A stretch of DNA of 64,000 bases from contig JAFEDK010000002.1 of the NCBI GenBank assembly GCA_018241665.1, forward strand, positions 1 to 64,000. The letters are read 5' to 3'. Positions 31,776 through 43,657 of this stretch are shown here, piece after piece. A model generated the notes under the pieces. The model ran no database searches. It saw only the letters and a program-made list of their open reading frames with translations, and was not told the origin of the DNA. Both the position numbers and the translations under genes were made by a program. The stretch comes from Pseudomonadota bacterium. Lineage in GTDB: Bacteria > Pseudomonadota > Gammaproteobacteria > Burkholderiales > Rhodocyclaceae. Numbering within the stretch: the first letter of the stretch is position 1; every line of letters starts with the position of its first letter.

Positions 31776-33719
31776 TTACTTCTCCACGATCATGCGGCTA
31801 CGCATTTCGAGGTGCAGGGCGTGGCAGAAGTTCGTGCAGTAGCACCAGTACACGCCCGGCTTGTCGGCCTTGAAGGTGACGGACTTGGTTTCCAGCGGGT
31901 TCACGATGAAGTTGATGTCGTACTTCGGAATCGCGAAGCCGTGGGTCAAGTCTTCGACCTTGTCCAGGTTGGTGAGGATGAGGGTGACTTCGTCGCCCTT
32001 CTTGACGGTGAATTCCGGCAGGCTGAAGGCCGGTGCCTGGGACACCATCTTGACCGTGACCTTGTTGCCCTTGCGCTCGACGCCGGACTCCTTCGGGTCC
32101 TTCACGGCGTTGGGGAACTCGTCCAGGTTGTAGACCTGACGGGTCTTGATCAGCTCGCGCTTGACGATGATGGAGTCGTGGGGTTCGGACCACACGGCGT
32201 GGTCGGCCACCACCTTCATCTTGTCACCGCTGATGTCGATGAGTTGGGCGGTTTCCGGGTGCAGCGGGCCGACGGGCAGGAAGCGATCCTTGGAGAACTT
32301 GTTGTCGGACAGGAAGTACTTGCCGTCCGGCGCCTTGGTCTCGCCCATCGAGGTGAAGCCGTGGCCGGGCTGGTAATGCACGTCCACGCGGTCGAGTACG
32401 ACCTTGGCGTTCTTGTCGCCCTTGAAGGACTGGATCGCCGCTTCCACGTTCCATTTCACGATCTGGCTGTCGAGGAACAGGGTGGTGTAGGCGTTGCCCT
32501 TGTTGTCGAAGCCGGTGTGCAGGGGGCCGAGGCCGATTTCCGGTTCGGCAACCACCGCCTCGCGGGCGTCCTTCAGGTCGCCGTCGAACCACTTCAGCAC
32601 GAGGTCGAGCTGGATGACGGTGGCCGTCGGCGACAGCTTGCCGGAACACACGAAGTACTTGCCGTCCGGGCTGGCGTTGACGCCGTGGGGGTTCTTCGGG
32701 ATCGGCACGTAGCAGGTGAGGGCGGTCTTCGGGTCCTGGTTGGCGGCCTTGGTGCCGTCCACCACGGGCACCTTGGAGCTGCCGTAGGTCCGGGTCTTGC
32801 CGGCCTTGACTGCTTCTTCGATACGGGCGATGTTGAAGAACAGGCAGGCATCGCGCTCGGAGGACATCATGTCCTGGTAGTGGGCGCCCATCTCGGTGTT
32901 GTACTGGTTGGTGGCGGCCAGCTTGCCGTCGTAGGAGGTGGCGACGAGGTCGCAGTTGCCGTCGATCAGCATCTGCCAGCGCACTTCCATCGACTCCGAA
33001 TCCACACAGGTGAACAGGGAGTGGTACTTGGTCGGGTCGTTCATGTCGTTGCCGTCATTGGGCAACGGAATGGAGAACTCGGCGCCGCAGAACACGCGGG
33101 TGGTGTGGTTGATCTTCTCGTCCACCGGGTCGCGCTTGTCCGGGAAGGTACCGTGGAAGCCCTGGATGTTCGGCAGCTCGATGATCTTGTCGGTTTCCAT
33201 CGTATCCATGCGGATACGGGCCAGACGGCTGTGGATCTTGTCGTTCACGAAGATGTACTTGCTGTCGTACATGCCGTCCGTGTAGGACTGGTGAACGTGG
33301 TGGGTGTCGCCGGTGTGGTACTTGAGGCTGCCGTCCGGCTTGGTGCCGATGATGGCCTTGGATTCGTTGGTGATGCCCCAGCCGATCAGGCAGTCCATGT
33401 TGAAGACCGGGATGCGCTTGAACAGGCGGCCGGAGGGCATGCCGTAGATGCGCACTTCGCCGGAGTGGCCGCCACTGGAGAAGGAATAGTATTCGTCGAG
33501 CTGGCCGGGGGGCACTTCGTACTTGCCGAATTCACCTGCGCCATGGGCGGCCGGGGCTGCAGCCGGCGTGCCGGCGGGGGCAGCGGCTTCCTGCTTGCAG
33601 GCGGACAAGCCGACGGACAGGCCGGCACCGGCCAGGCCGGCGAGGGCGGCGGAGTTCAGGAACCTGCGGCGCGCCGGAACGGGGTTGGCGTCGTCGTGCT
33701 TGATGTCTTCGATACTCAT
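31776..33719 (-). CDS. nosZ: nitrous oxide reductase, clade I (Tat-exported)
   Basis: Reduces N2O to N2 in the periplasm, the last step of denitrification. The 647 residues begin with a Tat signal (R17-R-R-F-L-N-S), which marks clade I. The seven-bladed propeller carries CuZ histidines, including DTHHVH. The C-terminal cupredoxin domain has the CuA motif C628-T-N-F-C632-H-A-L-H636-L-E-M639. The residue that is Trp in the best-studied enzymes (C-S-W-F-C) is Asn here; it contributes only a backbone ligand. It has its own terminator and an FNR-type box 157 bases upstream of the ATG. nosDFYL, needed for CuZ assembly, are not in the window. Confidence 0.97.
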   Translation of the reverse strand: MSIEDIKHDDANPVPARRRFLNSAALAGLAGAGLSVGLSACKQEAAAPAGTPAAAPAAHGAGEFGKYEVPPGQLDEYYSFSSGGHSGEVRIYGMPSGRLFKRIPVFNMDCLIGWGITNESKAIIGTKPDGSLKYHTGDTHHVHQSYTDGMYDSKYIFVNDKIHSRLARIRMDTMETDKIIELPNIQGFHGTFPDKRDPVDEKINHTTRVFCGAEFSIPLPNDGNDMNDPTKYHSLFTCVDSESMEVRWQMLIDGNCDLVATSYDGKLAATNQYNTEMGAHYQDMMSSERDACLFFNIARIEEAVKAGKTRTYGSSKVPVVDGTKAANQDPKTALTCYVPIPKNPHGVNASPDGKYFVCSGKLSPTATVIQLDLVLKWFDGDLKDAREAVVAEPEIGLGPLHTGFDNKGNAYTTLFLDSQIVKWNVEAAIQSFKGDKNAKVVLDRVDVHYQPGHGFTSMGETKAPDGKYFLSDNKFSKDRFLPVGPLHPETAQLIDISGDKMKVVADHAVWSEPHDSIIVKRELIKTRQVYNLDEFPNAVKDPKESGVERKGNKVTVKMVSQAPAFSLPEFTVKKGDEVTLILTNLDKVEDLTHGFAIPKYDINFIVNPLETKSVTFKADKPGVYWCYCTNFCHALHLEMRSRMIVEK

Positions 33720-33875
33720 TGTTGATGGTCTCCGTATGTCCCTAAGCTGAGTGCGAGCGGGCCGCGGAATGCGGGCTGCATGTCCAGACCCGGCGGGGAG
33801 GGGCGCCGGCTGCGACGCTCAGCCCCTGCGGCAATCTGTCGCAGCGCACTGTAGGAGGGTTGGCGCGGAAAAAAA

Positions 33876-33889
33876 TTGACCGCGGGCAA
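33876..33889. promoter_or_regulatory. candidate FNR/Dnr box upstream of nosZ
   Basis: TTGAC-CGCG-GGCAA differs from the FNR/Dnr consensus TTGAY-N4-RTCAA at one position. It lies in the nosZ upstream region, which holds no gene (33720-34008). Oxygen- or NO-responsive Crp/Fnr regulators control nosZ in denitrifiers, and such a regulator is encoded at 54.4 kb. Use of this site is inferred. Confidence 0.5.
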
Positions 33890-34008
33890 GAATCGCCAAA
33901 GACCAGCCCGCGAACCTCACCAAAGGGCCGGGTTCGCGGGGGAGTATTAGAAGATACTGAAATGTAAGGCGAAAATTCCGGCCGGCGGAGGGCTGCGCCG
34001 GCGTGGAT

Positions 34009-35010
34009 TCAGCCGCGCGGAGAGCCGCCGGCTTGCAGGAGCACCAGTAGTGCGCCGTCGCCGCCGTCATGGGGCCGGGCCTGGCAGAAGGCGAGGATGT
34101 CTTCCCGCTGGGCCAGCCAGCCGCGGGACAGGTGCTTGAGGACCGGTATGCGGCCCGGTGAGCCGTGGCCCTTGCCGTGGATCACGCGCAGGCAGCGGCG
34201 GCCTTGCTGCAGGGCCTGGGCGATGAAGTGGGCCAGGGTGGCACGGGCCTCGTCGCGGGTCAGGCCGTGCAGGTCCAGCTCACCCTGGACCACCCAGCGT
34301 CCGCGGCGCAGGTCGGTGAGGATCCGGCGCGGCAGGCCGACCCGCAGGTAGGCGGCCTCGTCACCCATGTCGAGGCGGTCCTCGAAGCTCAGCGGGGTTT
34401 CCAGGGCTTCGCGCAGGACTTCCCGCTCGTCCTCCTCGCGCTTGCGAGGTAGGGGGGCGGGCATCGGCTTGGCCACTGCGGCGAGGTTCTTGTCTTTCAG
34501 TGGTGCGACCTTGCCGGCGATGTGGCGGAACAGTTCGGCGGGGTCGTGCAGCGCGCGCTCGTCGACGGCGGCTTCCGGGGCTTCCCAGTCATCGAGGGCG
34601 CGGACCTGGGGATTGGCCTGCTGGCGCTGGCCGCTCAGGTCGACGCGGTTGAAATCCTTGATCGGGGCGATGTCGCCGAGGGCGGCGCGGAACACCGCGG
34701 ACGGATCGTTCTCGTCGATGCGCTTGGGCCGGCGGGGCATTTCCGGTTCCGGCTCGATGATCTGCGGGCGCGGTTTTGGGGTGGGCTTGGGCCTGGCGAT
34801 CTCGGCCCGGTCCTGGCCACGTACGGGCTGCAGGGCGCCGACCTGCTTGCGGAAGAAGGCTGCGTCGTCTTCGGCGGGCGGCTCCGTTGCCGCCGGGCGT
34901 GCCGGGGCGGCAGCCGGACGGGTAATGACCGTCTTCAGCGTGCTGTTCGGTACCTGGTGCCGGATCGCCTTGAGGGCGTCGAGTCCGGTGGGGCGCTTGT
35001 CCTTGGACAT
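34009..35010 (-). CDS. Smr-domain protein with three degenerate N-terminal repeats
   Basis: A protein of 333 residues. The last 100 or so form a Smr domain: E-L-D-L-H-G-L-T-R-D-E-A and I-H-G-K-G-H-G-S. Smr domains nick or bind nucleic acids; stand-alone bacterial ones include SmrA and the ribosome-collision nuclease SmrB. The N-terminal 200 residues are Pro/Arg-rich and contain three copies of a module with the pattern D-x-x-x-x-F-R-x-x-x-G-x-x-x-P at about 49-62, 102-116 and 156-170, spaced about 54 residues apart. It follows trxB on the same strand after a terminator. Confidence 0.82.
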   Translation of the reverse strand: MSKDKRPTGLDALKAIRHQVPNSTLKTVITRPAAAPARPAATEPPAEDDAAFFRKQVGALQPVRGQDRAEIARPKPTPKPRPQIIEPEPEMPRRPKRIDENDPSAVFRAALGDIAPIKDFNRVDLSGQRQQANPQVRALDDWEAPEAAVDERALHDPAELFRHIAGKVAPLKDKNLAAVAKPMPAPLPRKREEDEREVLREALETPLSFEDRLDMGDEAAYLRVGLPRRILTDLRRGRWVVQGELDLHGLTRDEARATLAHFIAQALQQGRRCLRVIHGKGHGSPGRIPVLKHLSRGWLAQREDILAFCQARPHDGGDGALLVLLQAGGSPRG

Positions 35011-35038
35011 GGTCGTGAAAAGCGGGGATCCAAATGGA

Positions 35039-35064
35039 AACGGACCGGGTTGCCCCGGTCCGTT
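35039..35064 (-). terminator. terminator of trxB
   Basis: AACGGACCGGG and CCCGGTCCGTT form a perfect 11-bp stem with a 4-base loop, 20 bases past the trxB stop. On the minus strand the stem is followed by T-C-C, so the U-tract is short. Confidence 0.7.
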
Positions 35065-35084
35065 CGGGTGCCCTTGCGGCGGTC

Positions 35085-36209
<1,125 letters not shown>

Positions 36210-36259
36210 TTAGTCACGTCGCCGAAAAATTAGTTAGCGCCCCGCCGAGGAGAGGCTTT

Positions 36260-36931
36260 ATGACCGTCACCAGCTCCGTGTCCACCATTGCCCTGAGGAC
36301 CTTCCCGATCTTCCAGGGCCTGAGCGACGACCGGCTGGCAACCGTGGCACGCGTGGCGATGATGCGGCGCGTACCAAGGGGGGCCGCGGTGGTTCATGAG
36401 GGCGACCGCACCGATTTCGTGTACTTCGTGCTGACCGGCAACCTGAAGGTGATGGTCAGCGACGAAGATGGCCGCGAAGTGATCCTGACCATCCTGGGGC
36501 AGGGCGAAATGTTTGGCGAGATGGGGGTGCTGGATGACAGCCCGCGTTCCGCGTCGGTGGTGGCGGTGGCGCCGTCCGACCTGGTGACCATCGCCAAGAC
36601 GGATTTCAAGCGCCTGATGCAGGATAACTTCGAGCTGTCCTGGCACGTCATGTGCAATCTCACCCGCCGCCTGCGCGACGCCGACCGCAAGATCGAAAGC
36701 CTCGCGCTGATGGACGTCTATGGCCGGGTGGCGCGCCTGCTCCTCGAGATGTCGGAGGAGATCGACGGTGTGAAGGTGGTCAAGAAAAAGATCTCCAAGC
36801 AGGACATCGCCAAGATGATCGGGGCCTCCCGCGAGATGGTCAGCCGGGTGATGAAAGACCTGGGGCTGCGCGGCCTGATCGAGGAGACCGATGGCGGTGT
36901 GATCCTGCGAGAGAAGATCTACGACTTGTGA
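36260..36931 (+). CDS. Crp/Fnr-family transcriptional regulator
   Basis: A regulator of 223 residues. An N-terminal cyclic-nucleotide-binding-type beta barrel (G-E-M-F-G-E-M-G-V-L then S-A-S-V-V-A) is followed by the dimer helix and a winged helix-turn-helix KQDIAKMIGASREMVSRVM. The G-E-M-G and P-R-S-A-S sequences resemble the cAMP pocket of Crp (G-E-L and R-x-A). No N-terminal cysteine cluster exists, so it is not an oxygen-sensing FNR. A GAGGAGAG precedes the ATG. The target promoters are unknown. It ends in a strong terminator and stands alone. Confidence 0.88.
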   Translation: MTVTSSVSTIALRTFPIFQGLSDDRLATVARVAMMRRVPRGAAVVHEGDRTDFVYFVLTGNLKVMVSDEDGREVILTILGQGEMFGEMGVLDDSPRSASVVAVAPSDLVTIAKTDFKRLMQDNFELSWHVMCNLTRRLRDADRKIESLALMDVYGRVARLLLEMSEEIDGVKVVKKKISKQDIAKMIGASREMVSRVMKDLGLRGLIEETDGGVILREKIYDL

Positions 36932-37006
36932 CTGATCAGGAAATCCTTCCTTACGTATTCGCAGACGGACAGGGAAGGGACGACCAGAGACCCTGGTTTA
37001 TAATCG

Positions 37007-37037
37007 AAGCGCGGTGACGAACCGCGCTTTTGCTTTT
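37007..37037 (+). terminator. intrinsic terminator after the Crp-type gene
   Basis: AAGCGCGG and CCGCGCTT make an 8-bp stem with a 7-base loop, followed by TTGCTTTTTT. It lies 76 bases past the stop codon and directly before ftsK. Confidence 0.88.
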
Positions 37038-37075
37038 TTGGTATCGCATCCGTAGTGCCCGACCCTCGCCGACCC

Positions 37076-39367
37076 ATGTCAGAACTTCCCTCCACCCGCC
37101 CGCTTCCGCTGCCCGAAAAAATCGCCAGCCTGTTGCAGGAAGCCCGCTGGCTGTTCCTCGGTGTGCTGGCCCTGTATTTCTCGATGATCCTGTTCGGCTA
37201 TTCGAAGGCTGACCCGGGCTGGTCCCACGCGGTGCAGGTCGAGCGCGTCAGCAATCCGGGCGGTCGTTTCGGCGCGTGGCTGTCGGATCTGCTTCTGTAT
37301 CTGTTCGGCGTTTCCGCCTGGTGGTGGGTGGCCTTCCTGGGCTTCGGCCTGGCCATCGGATTCCGGCGGCTGAAACTGGTGTTCGGTGCCGACCGGCGCT
37401 CCCTCTTCATCGTCGTGTTCGGTTTCGTGATGGTACTGATCGCCAGCAGCGGACTGGAGGCGATGCGCTTCCATTCGATCAAGGCGACCTTGCCCCTGGA
37501 GCCCGGTGGGGTGATCGGCATTGAGCTCGGCAATCTGGTTCTGCAATACCTTGGCTTCACCGGCGGAACCCTGCTGCTGCTCGGTACCATCGCCGGTGGC
37601 CTGAGCCTGTTTTCCGGCGTGAGCTGGGTCGAGGCCTCCGAACTGCTCGGCACCGGCCTGGAGCGCTTGTGGGTTTTCGCCACCAACGGCTTCCAGACCT
37701 GGGAAGACCGTCGCGTCGGTCGTGAGATCGCGCAGAAGCGCGAAGAGGTGGTGGAGACCAAGCGCAAGAAGGAAGAGGTTGCCCCGCCGCCCCCGGTGCG
37801 CATCGAGCCGGCCGTCGTAAAGGTCGAAAAGTCGGAGCGGGTCGAAAAGGAGCGCCAGCCGCATCTGTTTACCGAATTGCCGGGTGGCGCACTGCCGCCG
37901 CTGTCGCTGCTCGACGAGCCGTCCCACGACGTCGAGCCGCCGTCCGTCGAGACGCTGGAATTCACGTCCCGCCTGATCGAGCGCAAGCTGGCTGATTTCG
38001 GCGTCGAGGTGAAGGTACTGGCGGCCTATCCGGGTCCGGTGATCACCCGTTTCGAGATCGAGCCGGCGGTGGGGGTGAAAGGCAGCCAGGTAGTGAACCT
38101 GGCCAAGGATCTGGCCCGGGCCTTGTCGCTGGTCAGCGTCCGTGTCGTCGAGACGGTGCCGGGCAAGGCCTGCATGGCGCTGGAGTTGCCCAATCCCAAG
38201 CGCCAGACCGTGCGCCTGTCGGAAATCCTCGGTTCCCGCGCTTACCACGACATGACCTCGCCGCTGACCGTGGCGCTGGGCAAGGACATCGGCGGCCAGC
38301 CGATGGTGGCGGACATCGCCAAGACGCCCCACCTGCTGGTGGCGGGTACGACCGGCTCGGGCAAGTCGGTGGGCATCAACGCGATGATCCTGTCGCTGCT
38401 CTACAAGTCCGAGCCGAGCGACGTCCGCCTGATTCTCGTCGATCCGAAGATGCTCGAACTGTCCATCTACGAGGGCATCCCGCATCTACTGGCGCCGGTC
38501 GTCACCGACATGAAGCACGCCGCCAACGCGCTCAACTGGTGCGTAGCGGAAATGGAGAAGCGCTACAAGCTGATGTCGGCGGTCGGTGTGCGCAACCTGG
38601 CGGGCTACAACAAGGCGGTGGCCGAGGCGGCCAAGGCGGGCGCGCCGCTGAAGAACCCGTTCTCGATCACCCCGGAAAGTCCCGAGCCGCTCGACAAGCT
38701 GCCTTACATCGTGGTGGTCATCGACGAGCTGGCCGACCTGATGATGGTCGTCGGCAAGAAGATCGAGGAACTCATCGCCCGCCTGGCCCAGAAAGCCCGG
38801 GCGGCCGGTATCCACCTGATCCTCGCCACCCAGCGCCCCAGCGTGGACGTGATCACCGGCCTGATCAAGGCCAACATCCCGACCCGCATGGCCTTCCAGG
38901 TTTCCAGCAAGATCGACTCCCGCACCATTCTCGATCAGATGGGGGCAGAGAGCCTGCTGGGCATGGGTGACATGCTCTACCTGGCACCGGGCACCGGCCT
39001 GCCGACCCGTGCCCACGGTGCTTTCGTGGCGGACGACGAGGTCCACAAGGTGGTCGAGTTCCTGAAGGCCACCGGCGAGCCCGACTACATCGAAGGCGTG
39101 CTGACGCCCTCCGAAGAAGAGGGCGGCGATCTGCTCGGCGGTGGTGAAGGCGGGGAGGGCAGCGAGGCCGACCCGCTCTACGACCAGGCGGTGGAGATCG
39201 TCGTCAAGACCCGCCGGCCGTCTATTTCCCTGGTTCAGCGCCACCTGCGCATTGGTTACAACCGCGCGGCACGCCTGATCGAACAGATGGAGCGCTCCGG
39301 CCTGGTCACGCCGATGGGCTCCAACGGCAACCGCGAAGTGGTTGCTCCAGCCCGCGAAGGAGAATGA
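37076..39367 (+). CDS. ftsK: DNA translocase FtsK
   Basis: A protein of 763 residues that pumps the chromosome terminus through the division septum and activates XerCD. The N-terminal domain has four membrane helices (about 25-190). A Lys/Glu/Pro-rich linker of only about 100 residues follows, short compared with E. coli. The motor has Walker A G-T-T-G-S-G-K-S, Walker [10 protein letters not shown] and the gamma winged helix at the C-terminus ([20 protein letters not shown]). The ATG at 37076 was chosen over a GTG at 37055. lolA overlaps its stop. Confidence 0.95.
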   Translation: MSELPSTRPLPLPEKIASLLQEARWLFLGVLALYFSMILFGYSKADPGWSHAVQVERVSNPGGRFGAWLSDLLLYLFGVSAWWWVAFLGFGLAIGFRRLKLVFGADRRSLFIVVFGFVMVLIASSGLEAMRFHSIKATLPLEPGGVIGIELGNLVLQYLGFTGGTLLLLGTIAGGLSLFSGVSWVEASELLGTGLERLWVFATNGFQTWEDRRVGREIAQKREEVVETKRKKEEVAPPPPVRIEPAVVKVEKSERVEKERQPHLFTELPGGALPPLSLLDEPSHDVEPPSVETLEFTSRLIERKLADFGVEVKVLAAYPGPVITRFEIEPAVGVKGSQVVNLAKDLARALSLVSVRVVETVPGKACMALELPNPKRQTVRLSEILGSRAYHDMTSPLTVALGKDIGGQPMVADIAKTPHLLVAGTTGSGKSVGINAMILSLLYKSEPSDVRLILVDPKMLELSIYEGIPHLLAPVVTDMKHAANALNWCVAEMEKRYKLMSAVGVRNLAGYNKAVAEAAKAGAPLKNPFSITPESPEPLDKLPYIVVVIDELADLMMVVGKKIEELIARLAQKARAAGIHLILATQRPSVDVITGLIKANIPTRMAFQVSSKIDSRTILDQMGAESLLGMGDMLYLAPGTGLPTRAHGAFVADDEVHKVVEFLKATGEPDYIEGVLTPSEEEGGDLLGGGEGGEGSEADPLYDQAVEIVVKTRRPSISLVQRHLRIGYNRAARLIEQMERSGLVTPMGSNGNREVVAPAREGE

Positions 39368-39993
39368 TGATTCGCCGCACCACCACCCTGCGTGCCCTCG
39401 GGCTCGCGCTCGCGCTGGCTGCCGGCTCGGCCCAGGCTGATGGGCTGGGCCAGCTCAAGCAGTTCATGGAAGGCACCCGCAGCGCCAAGGGCAGCTTCAC
39501 ACAGCAGGTCCTTTCCAAGTCCGGCCGCAAGCCCCAGCAGGCCGCCGGGACTTTCGCCTTCGCGCGTCCCGGCAAGTTCCGCTGGACCTACGAGAAGCCC
39601 TACGCCCAGCTGTTGGTGGGTGACGGCAGCAAGCTGTGGGCCTACGACCAGGAGCTCAACCAGGTCACCACCAAGAAGCTCGGCCAGGCCCTCGGCACGA
39701 CGCCGGCGGCGATCCTGGCCGGCGACAACGCCCTCGACAAGAACTTCGTGCTGAAGGACGCCGGCAGCGCCGACGGCCTTGAATGGGTCGAGGCGACGCC
39801 GAAGGCCAGCGACAGCAGCTTCGAACGCATACGCATGGGCTTTGCCGGCGGGCAGCTGAAGGCGATGATCCTCAACGACAACTTCGGCCAGACCACCTCG
39901 CTGAACTTCGGCCACATGGAGCGCAATCCCTCCCTGGACGCCGGGTTGTTCCGCTTCGTGCCGCCGAAGGGCGCCGACCTGGTCGGCGAGTGA
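39367..39993 (+). CDS. lolA: outer membrane lipoprotein carrier LolA
   Basis: The periplasmic chaperone that carries lipoproteins from LolCDE to LolB. It has 208 residues with a signal peptide ending A-Q-A. The half-barrel starts with G-S-F-T-Q-Q-V and contains F-R-W-T-Y-E-K-P-Y and W-A-Y-D-x-E-L-N-Q-V, the family hallmarks. Two adjacent ATGs (39364 and 39367) sit in ATGATGA at the ftsK stop. I chose the second for its spacing from AAGGAG. It is co-transcribed with ftsK and rarA. Confidence 0.95.
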   Translation: MIRRTTTLRALGLALALAAGSAQADGLGQLKQFMEGTRSAKGSFTQQVLSKSGRKPQQAAGTFAFARPGKFRWTYEKPYAQLLVGDGSKLWAYDQELNQVTTKKLGQALGTTPAAILAGDNALDKNFVLKDAGSADGLEWVEATPKASDSSFERIRMGFAGGQLKAMILNDNFGQTTSLNFGHMERNPSLDAGLFRFVPPKGADLVGE

Positions 39994-40008
39994 GCCCGTA
40001 CGTCCTTC

Positions 40009-41337
40009 ATGGCTGATCTTTTCGACGCCCTCGACCCGCCGCGCCTGCCTCTGGCGGAGGCCATGCGGCCCAAGACGATCACCGAGGTCATCGGCCAGAA
40101 GCACCTGCTCGGGCCGGGCAAGCCGCTGGCGCTGGCTTTCCAGTCCGGCAAGCCCCACTCGATGATCCTGTGGGGACCGCCCGGTGTCGGCAAGACGACC
40201 CTCGCGCGCCTGATGGCGAAGTCCTTCGACGCGGAGTTCACAGCGCTGTCGGCGGTGTTCTCGGGAGTAAAGGACATCCGCGAGGCGATCGCCCAGGCCG
40301 AGGTGGCGCGGACCCGCGGGCGCCATACGATCCTGTTCGTGGACGAGGTGCATCGCTTCAACAAGGCCCAGCAGGATGCCTTCCTGCCCTTCGTGGAGCA
40401 GGGGCTCGTCACGCTGGTCGGGGCGACCACCGAGAATCCGTCCTTCGAGGTGAATTCGGCGCTGCTGTCACGGGCCGCGGTGTATGTGCTGCAGCCCCTG
40501 GGGGCCGACGAACTGGCTGAACTCTTCGAGCGGGCCCGGGCGTTCGCGTGTCCGGAACTGGCGTTTGAGGATGATGCCCGGGACCGCCTGACAGGCTTCG
40601 CCGATGGTGACGCGCGGCGCATGCTCAACCTGCTCGAGCAGGTGCAGACGGCCGCCACGACTGCGGGCGTGAACCCGGTTACACCGGCCTTCATCGACGA
40701 AGCCCTGTCGCGCAACCTGCGCCGTTTCGACAAGGGCGGTGAAGCCTTCTACGACCAGATCTCGGCGCTGCACAAATCGGTGCGCGGCTCCGATCCGGAC
40801 GCCGCGCTGTACTGGCTGTGCCGCATGCTCGACGGCGGTGCCGAGCCGCTCTACATGGGGCGGCGCCTGGTGCGTATGGCGATCGAGGACATCGGGCTGG
40901 CCGACCCCCGGGCGCTGGAGATCTGCCTGAACGCCTGCTCCACGTATGAGCGCCTCGGCTCTCCGGAAGGGGAACTGGCGCTGGCCCAGGCGGCGGTCTT
41001 CCTGGCCTGCGCGGCCAAATCGAACGCGGTATACAAGGCGTATAATGCGGCGCGAAAATTCGTGGCCGATGACGTGTCGCGTCCGGTGCCGATCCACCTG
41101 CGCAATGCGCCGACCAAGCTCATGAAGGAGCTGGGTTATGGCAAGGCCTACCGCTATGCCCACGACGAACCGGGCGCCTATGCGGCGGGGGAGGACTACT
41201 TTCCGGAGGGTATGGCGAAACCGGGTTGGTACGTGCCGGTAGAGCGGGGCATGGAGGCGAAGATCGCCGAGAAACTGGCCCGCCTGCGCGAACTGGATCG
41301 GGACTACGCGGCCCGCGCAGGCGACAGTGATGCTTAG
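40009..41337 (+). CDS. rarA: replication-associated recombination protein RarA (MgsA)
   Basis: An AAA+ clamp-loader-like ATPase of 442 residues that acts at stalled replication forks. Walker A is G-P-P-G-V-G-K-T-T, Walker B F-V-D-E-V-H-R-F-N-K, sensor 1 G-A-T-T-E-N-P-S. The C-terminal tetramerisation domain has SVRGSDPDAALYWLCRML. The length is typical. It lies 15 bases after lolA; the order ftsK-lolA-rarA-serS is a common proteobacterial arrangement. Its last codons overlap the stop of a small gene on the other strand. Confidence 0.95.
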   Translation: MADLFDALDPPRLPLAEAMRPKTITEVIGQKHLLGPGKPLALAFQSGKPHSMILWGPPGVGKTTLARLMAKSFDAEFTALSAVFSGVKDIREAIAQAEVARTRGRHTILFVDEVHRFNKAQQDAFLPFVEQGLVTLVGATTENPSFEVNSALLSRAAVYVLQPLGADELAELFERARAFACPELAFEDDARDRLTGFADGDARRMLNLLEQVQTAATTAGVNPVTPAFIDEALSRNLRRFDKGGEAFYDQISALHKSVRGSDPDAALYWLCRMLDGGAEPLYMGRRLVRMAIEDIGLADPRALEICLNACSTYERLGSPEGELALAQAAVFLACAAKSNAVYKAYNAARKFVADDVSRPVPIHLRNAPTKLMKELGYGKAYRYAHDEPGAYAAGEDYFPEGMAKPGWYVPVERGMEAKIAEKLARLRELDRDYAARAGDSDA

Positions 41338-41597
41338 TGCTGGATAGGATGGCTGGCGATGAAACGGTCGCGGGCTGCACGGAAACGCTGCGCCCGGCTG
41401 CGATCGCCGCTCTCCTCGGCTTCGTCCACCAAGTCGCGCATGAACTGGGTCAACATCAACGTACCCTCGGGGGTTTGCACCAGGCCGCAGGCAATCTGGG
41501 CGGCCGCAACCTCGGGAATGTCGTGGTGTTCGGCGATGATGGCAACGTCTTCGTCGGTCAGGTCGCAGTAATCCAGGCAGTCTCGGATGGACAACAT
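41334..41597 (-). CDS. small hypothetical protein, acidic
   Basis: An 87-residue helical, acidic protein that I cannot name. It begins MLSIRDCLDYCDLTDEDVAIIAEH and has a charged C-terminal half. GGAGACAC lies just upstream of the ATG. It is convergent with rarA and the two stops overlap by 2 bases. Similar short proteins occur beside rarA/serS in related genomes as far as I recall, which supports a real gene. 266 gene-free bases separate it from serS. Confidence 0.65.
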   Translation of the reverse strand: MLSIRDCLDYCDLTDEDVAIIAEHHDIPEVAAAQIACGLVQTPEGTLMLTQFMRDLVDEAEESGDRSRAQRFRAARDRFIASHPIQH

Positions 41598-41851
41598 TGG
41601 TGTGTCTCCTTCAATGGATTTGGTCGCAGGAAAACAGCGCCGTCTTCGGACGCCTTTTCTTTAATTGTGACCGGTGGGTTCGTTAAATCAAGAAAACTTT
41701 GGCTCGAAGCGAGCTATTAACTTCTTGATTTCTATTGAGTCTTGTATTTCGACGGGCAGCGCTTGATGTTGCGCTGCAATATAACTGAAAACTGGAGCTT
41801 GTGTTCGGCATTTTCCGAGGCCGTCTTCCAGACCTGCTAGCTTTGATTTGA

Positions 41852-43150
<1,299 letters not shown>

Positions 43151-43157
43151 GGTCAGG

Positions 43158-43187
43158 AACCGGGCGGGCAACAGTCCGCCCGGTTTT
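43158..43187 (+). terminator. intrinsic terminator of serS
   Basis: AACCGGGCGG and CCGCCCGGTT make a 10-bp stem with an 8-base loop, then TT. It starts 8 bases after the serS stop. Confidence 0.85.
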
Positions 43188-43248
43188 CAGCGAAGGTCGT
43201 ATCCTATATATTAGTAGTTGTTAATGTACTAAATATCGGAGGACGACC

Positions 43249-43614
43249 ATGAGTAGCAAATCCTTTACCCAGATTACCGGTGATCTTTCCAAAGGACTCG
43301 CCACGCTACGTTCCGAAATCCCGGAAACCATGAGCGCCTTCAACACGCTGGCCAAGGAATCGATGAAGGCGGGAGCGTTGAGCGCACTGCAGAAAGAGCT
43401 CATTGCACTTGCGATTGGTGTGGCAGCCCGCTGTGATGGGTGTATCGGCTTCCACGTCAAGGCCTTGATCCGGCTCGGTGTGACCCGGGAACAATTGATG
43501 GAGACCCTGGCCATTTGCACTTATATGGGCGGCGGTCCGAATCTGATGTATGCGGCAGAGGCCGTGCGGGCTTACGAGGAGTTTACCGCGGCACAAACAA
43601 AAATCGCCGAATAG
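43249..43614 (+). CDS. AhpD-like carboxymuconolactone decarboxylase-family protein
   Basis: A small all-helical protein of 121 residues with the redox motif C62-D-G-C65 and H69, the E-x(11)-C-x-x-C-x-x-x-H pattern of AhpD-like proteins. These act as thiol peroxidase or disulphide partners in oxidative defence. GGAGGACG precedes the ATG, and an AT-rich stretch at 43200-43235 looks like its promoter. It is distinct from the PcaC-like protein at 3.9 kb, which lacks the cysteine pair. Confidence 0.85.
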   Translation: MSSKSFTQITGDLSKGLATLRSEIPETMSAFNTLAKESMKAGALSALQKELIALAIGVAARCDGCIGFHVKALIRLGVTREQLMETLAICTYMGGGPNLMYAAEAVRAYEEFTAAQTKIAE

Positions 43615-43657
43615 CTGGCTTTTTCTGCGAAGTGCTATATAATCGTGGGCTTCGAGC

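Noticed and set aside
31812-33725. A 637-residue open frame antisense to nosZ
   Set aside because: High-GC codon structure leaves the antisense frame open. The translation is Val/Gly/His-rich without family motifs, while the nosZ strand is unmistakable. The same applies to long antisense frames over the TonB receptor (12078-14618), the hybrid kinase (19103-22471), ftsK and the NamZ gene.
36260-36931. FNR oxygen sensor
   Set aside because: The N-terminal cysteine cluster for the iron-sulphur centre is missing, and the pocket resembles cyclic-nucleotide binders.
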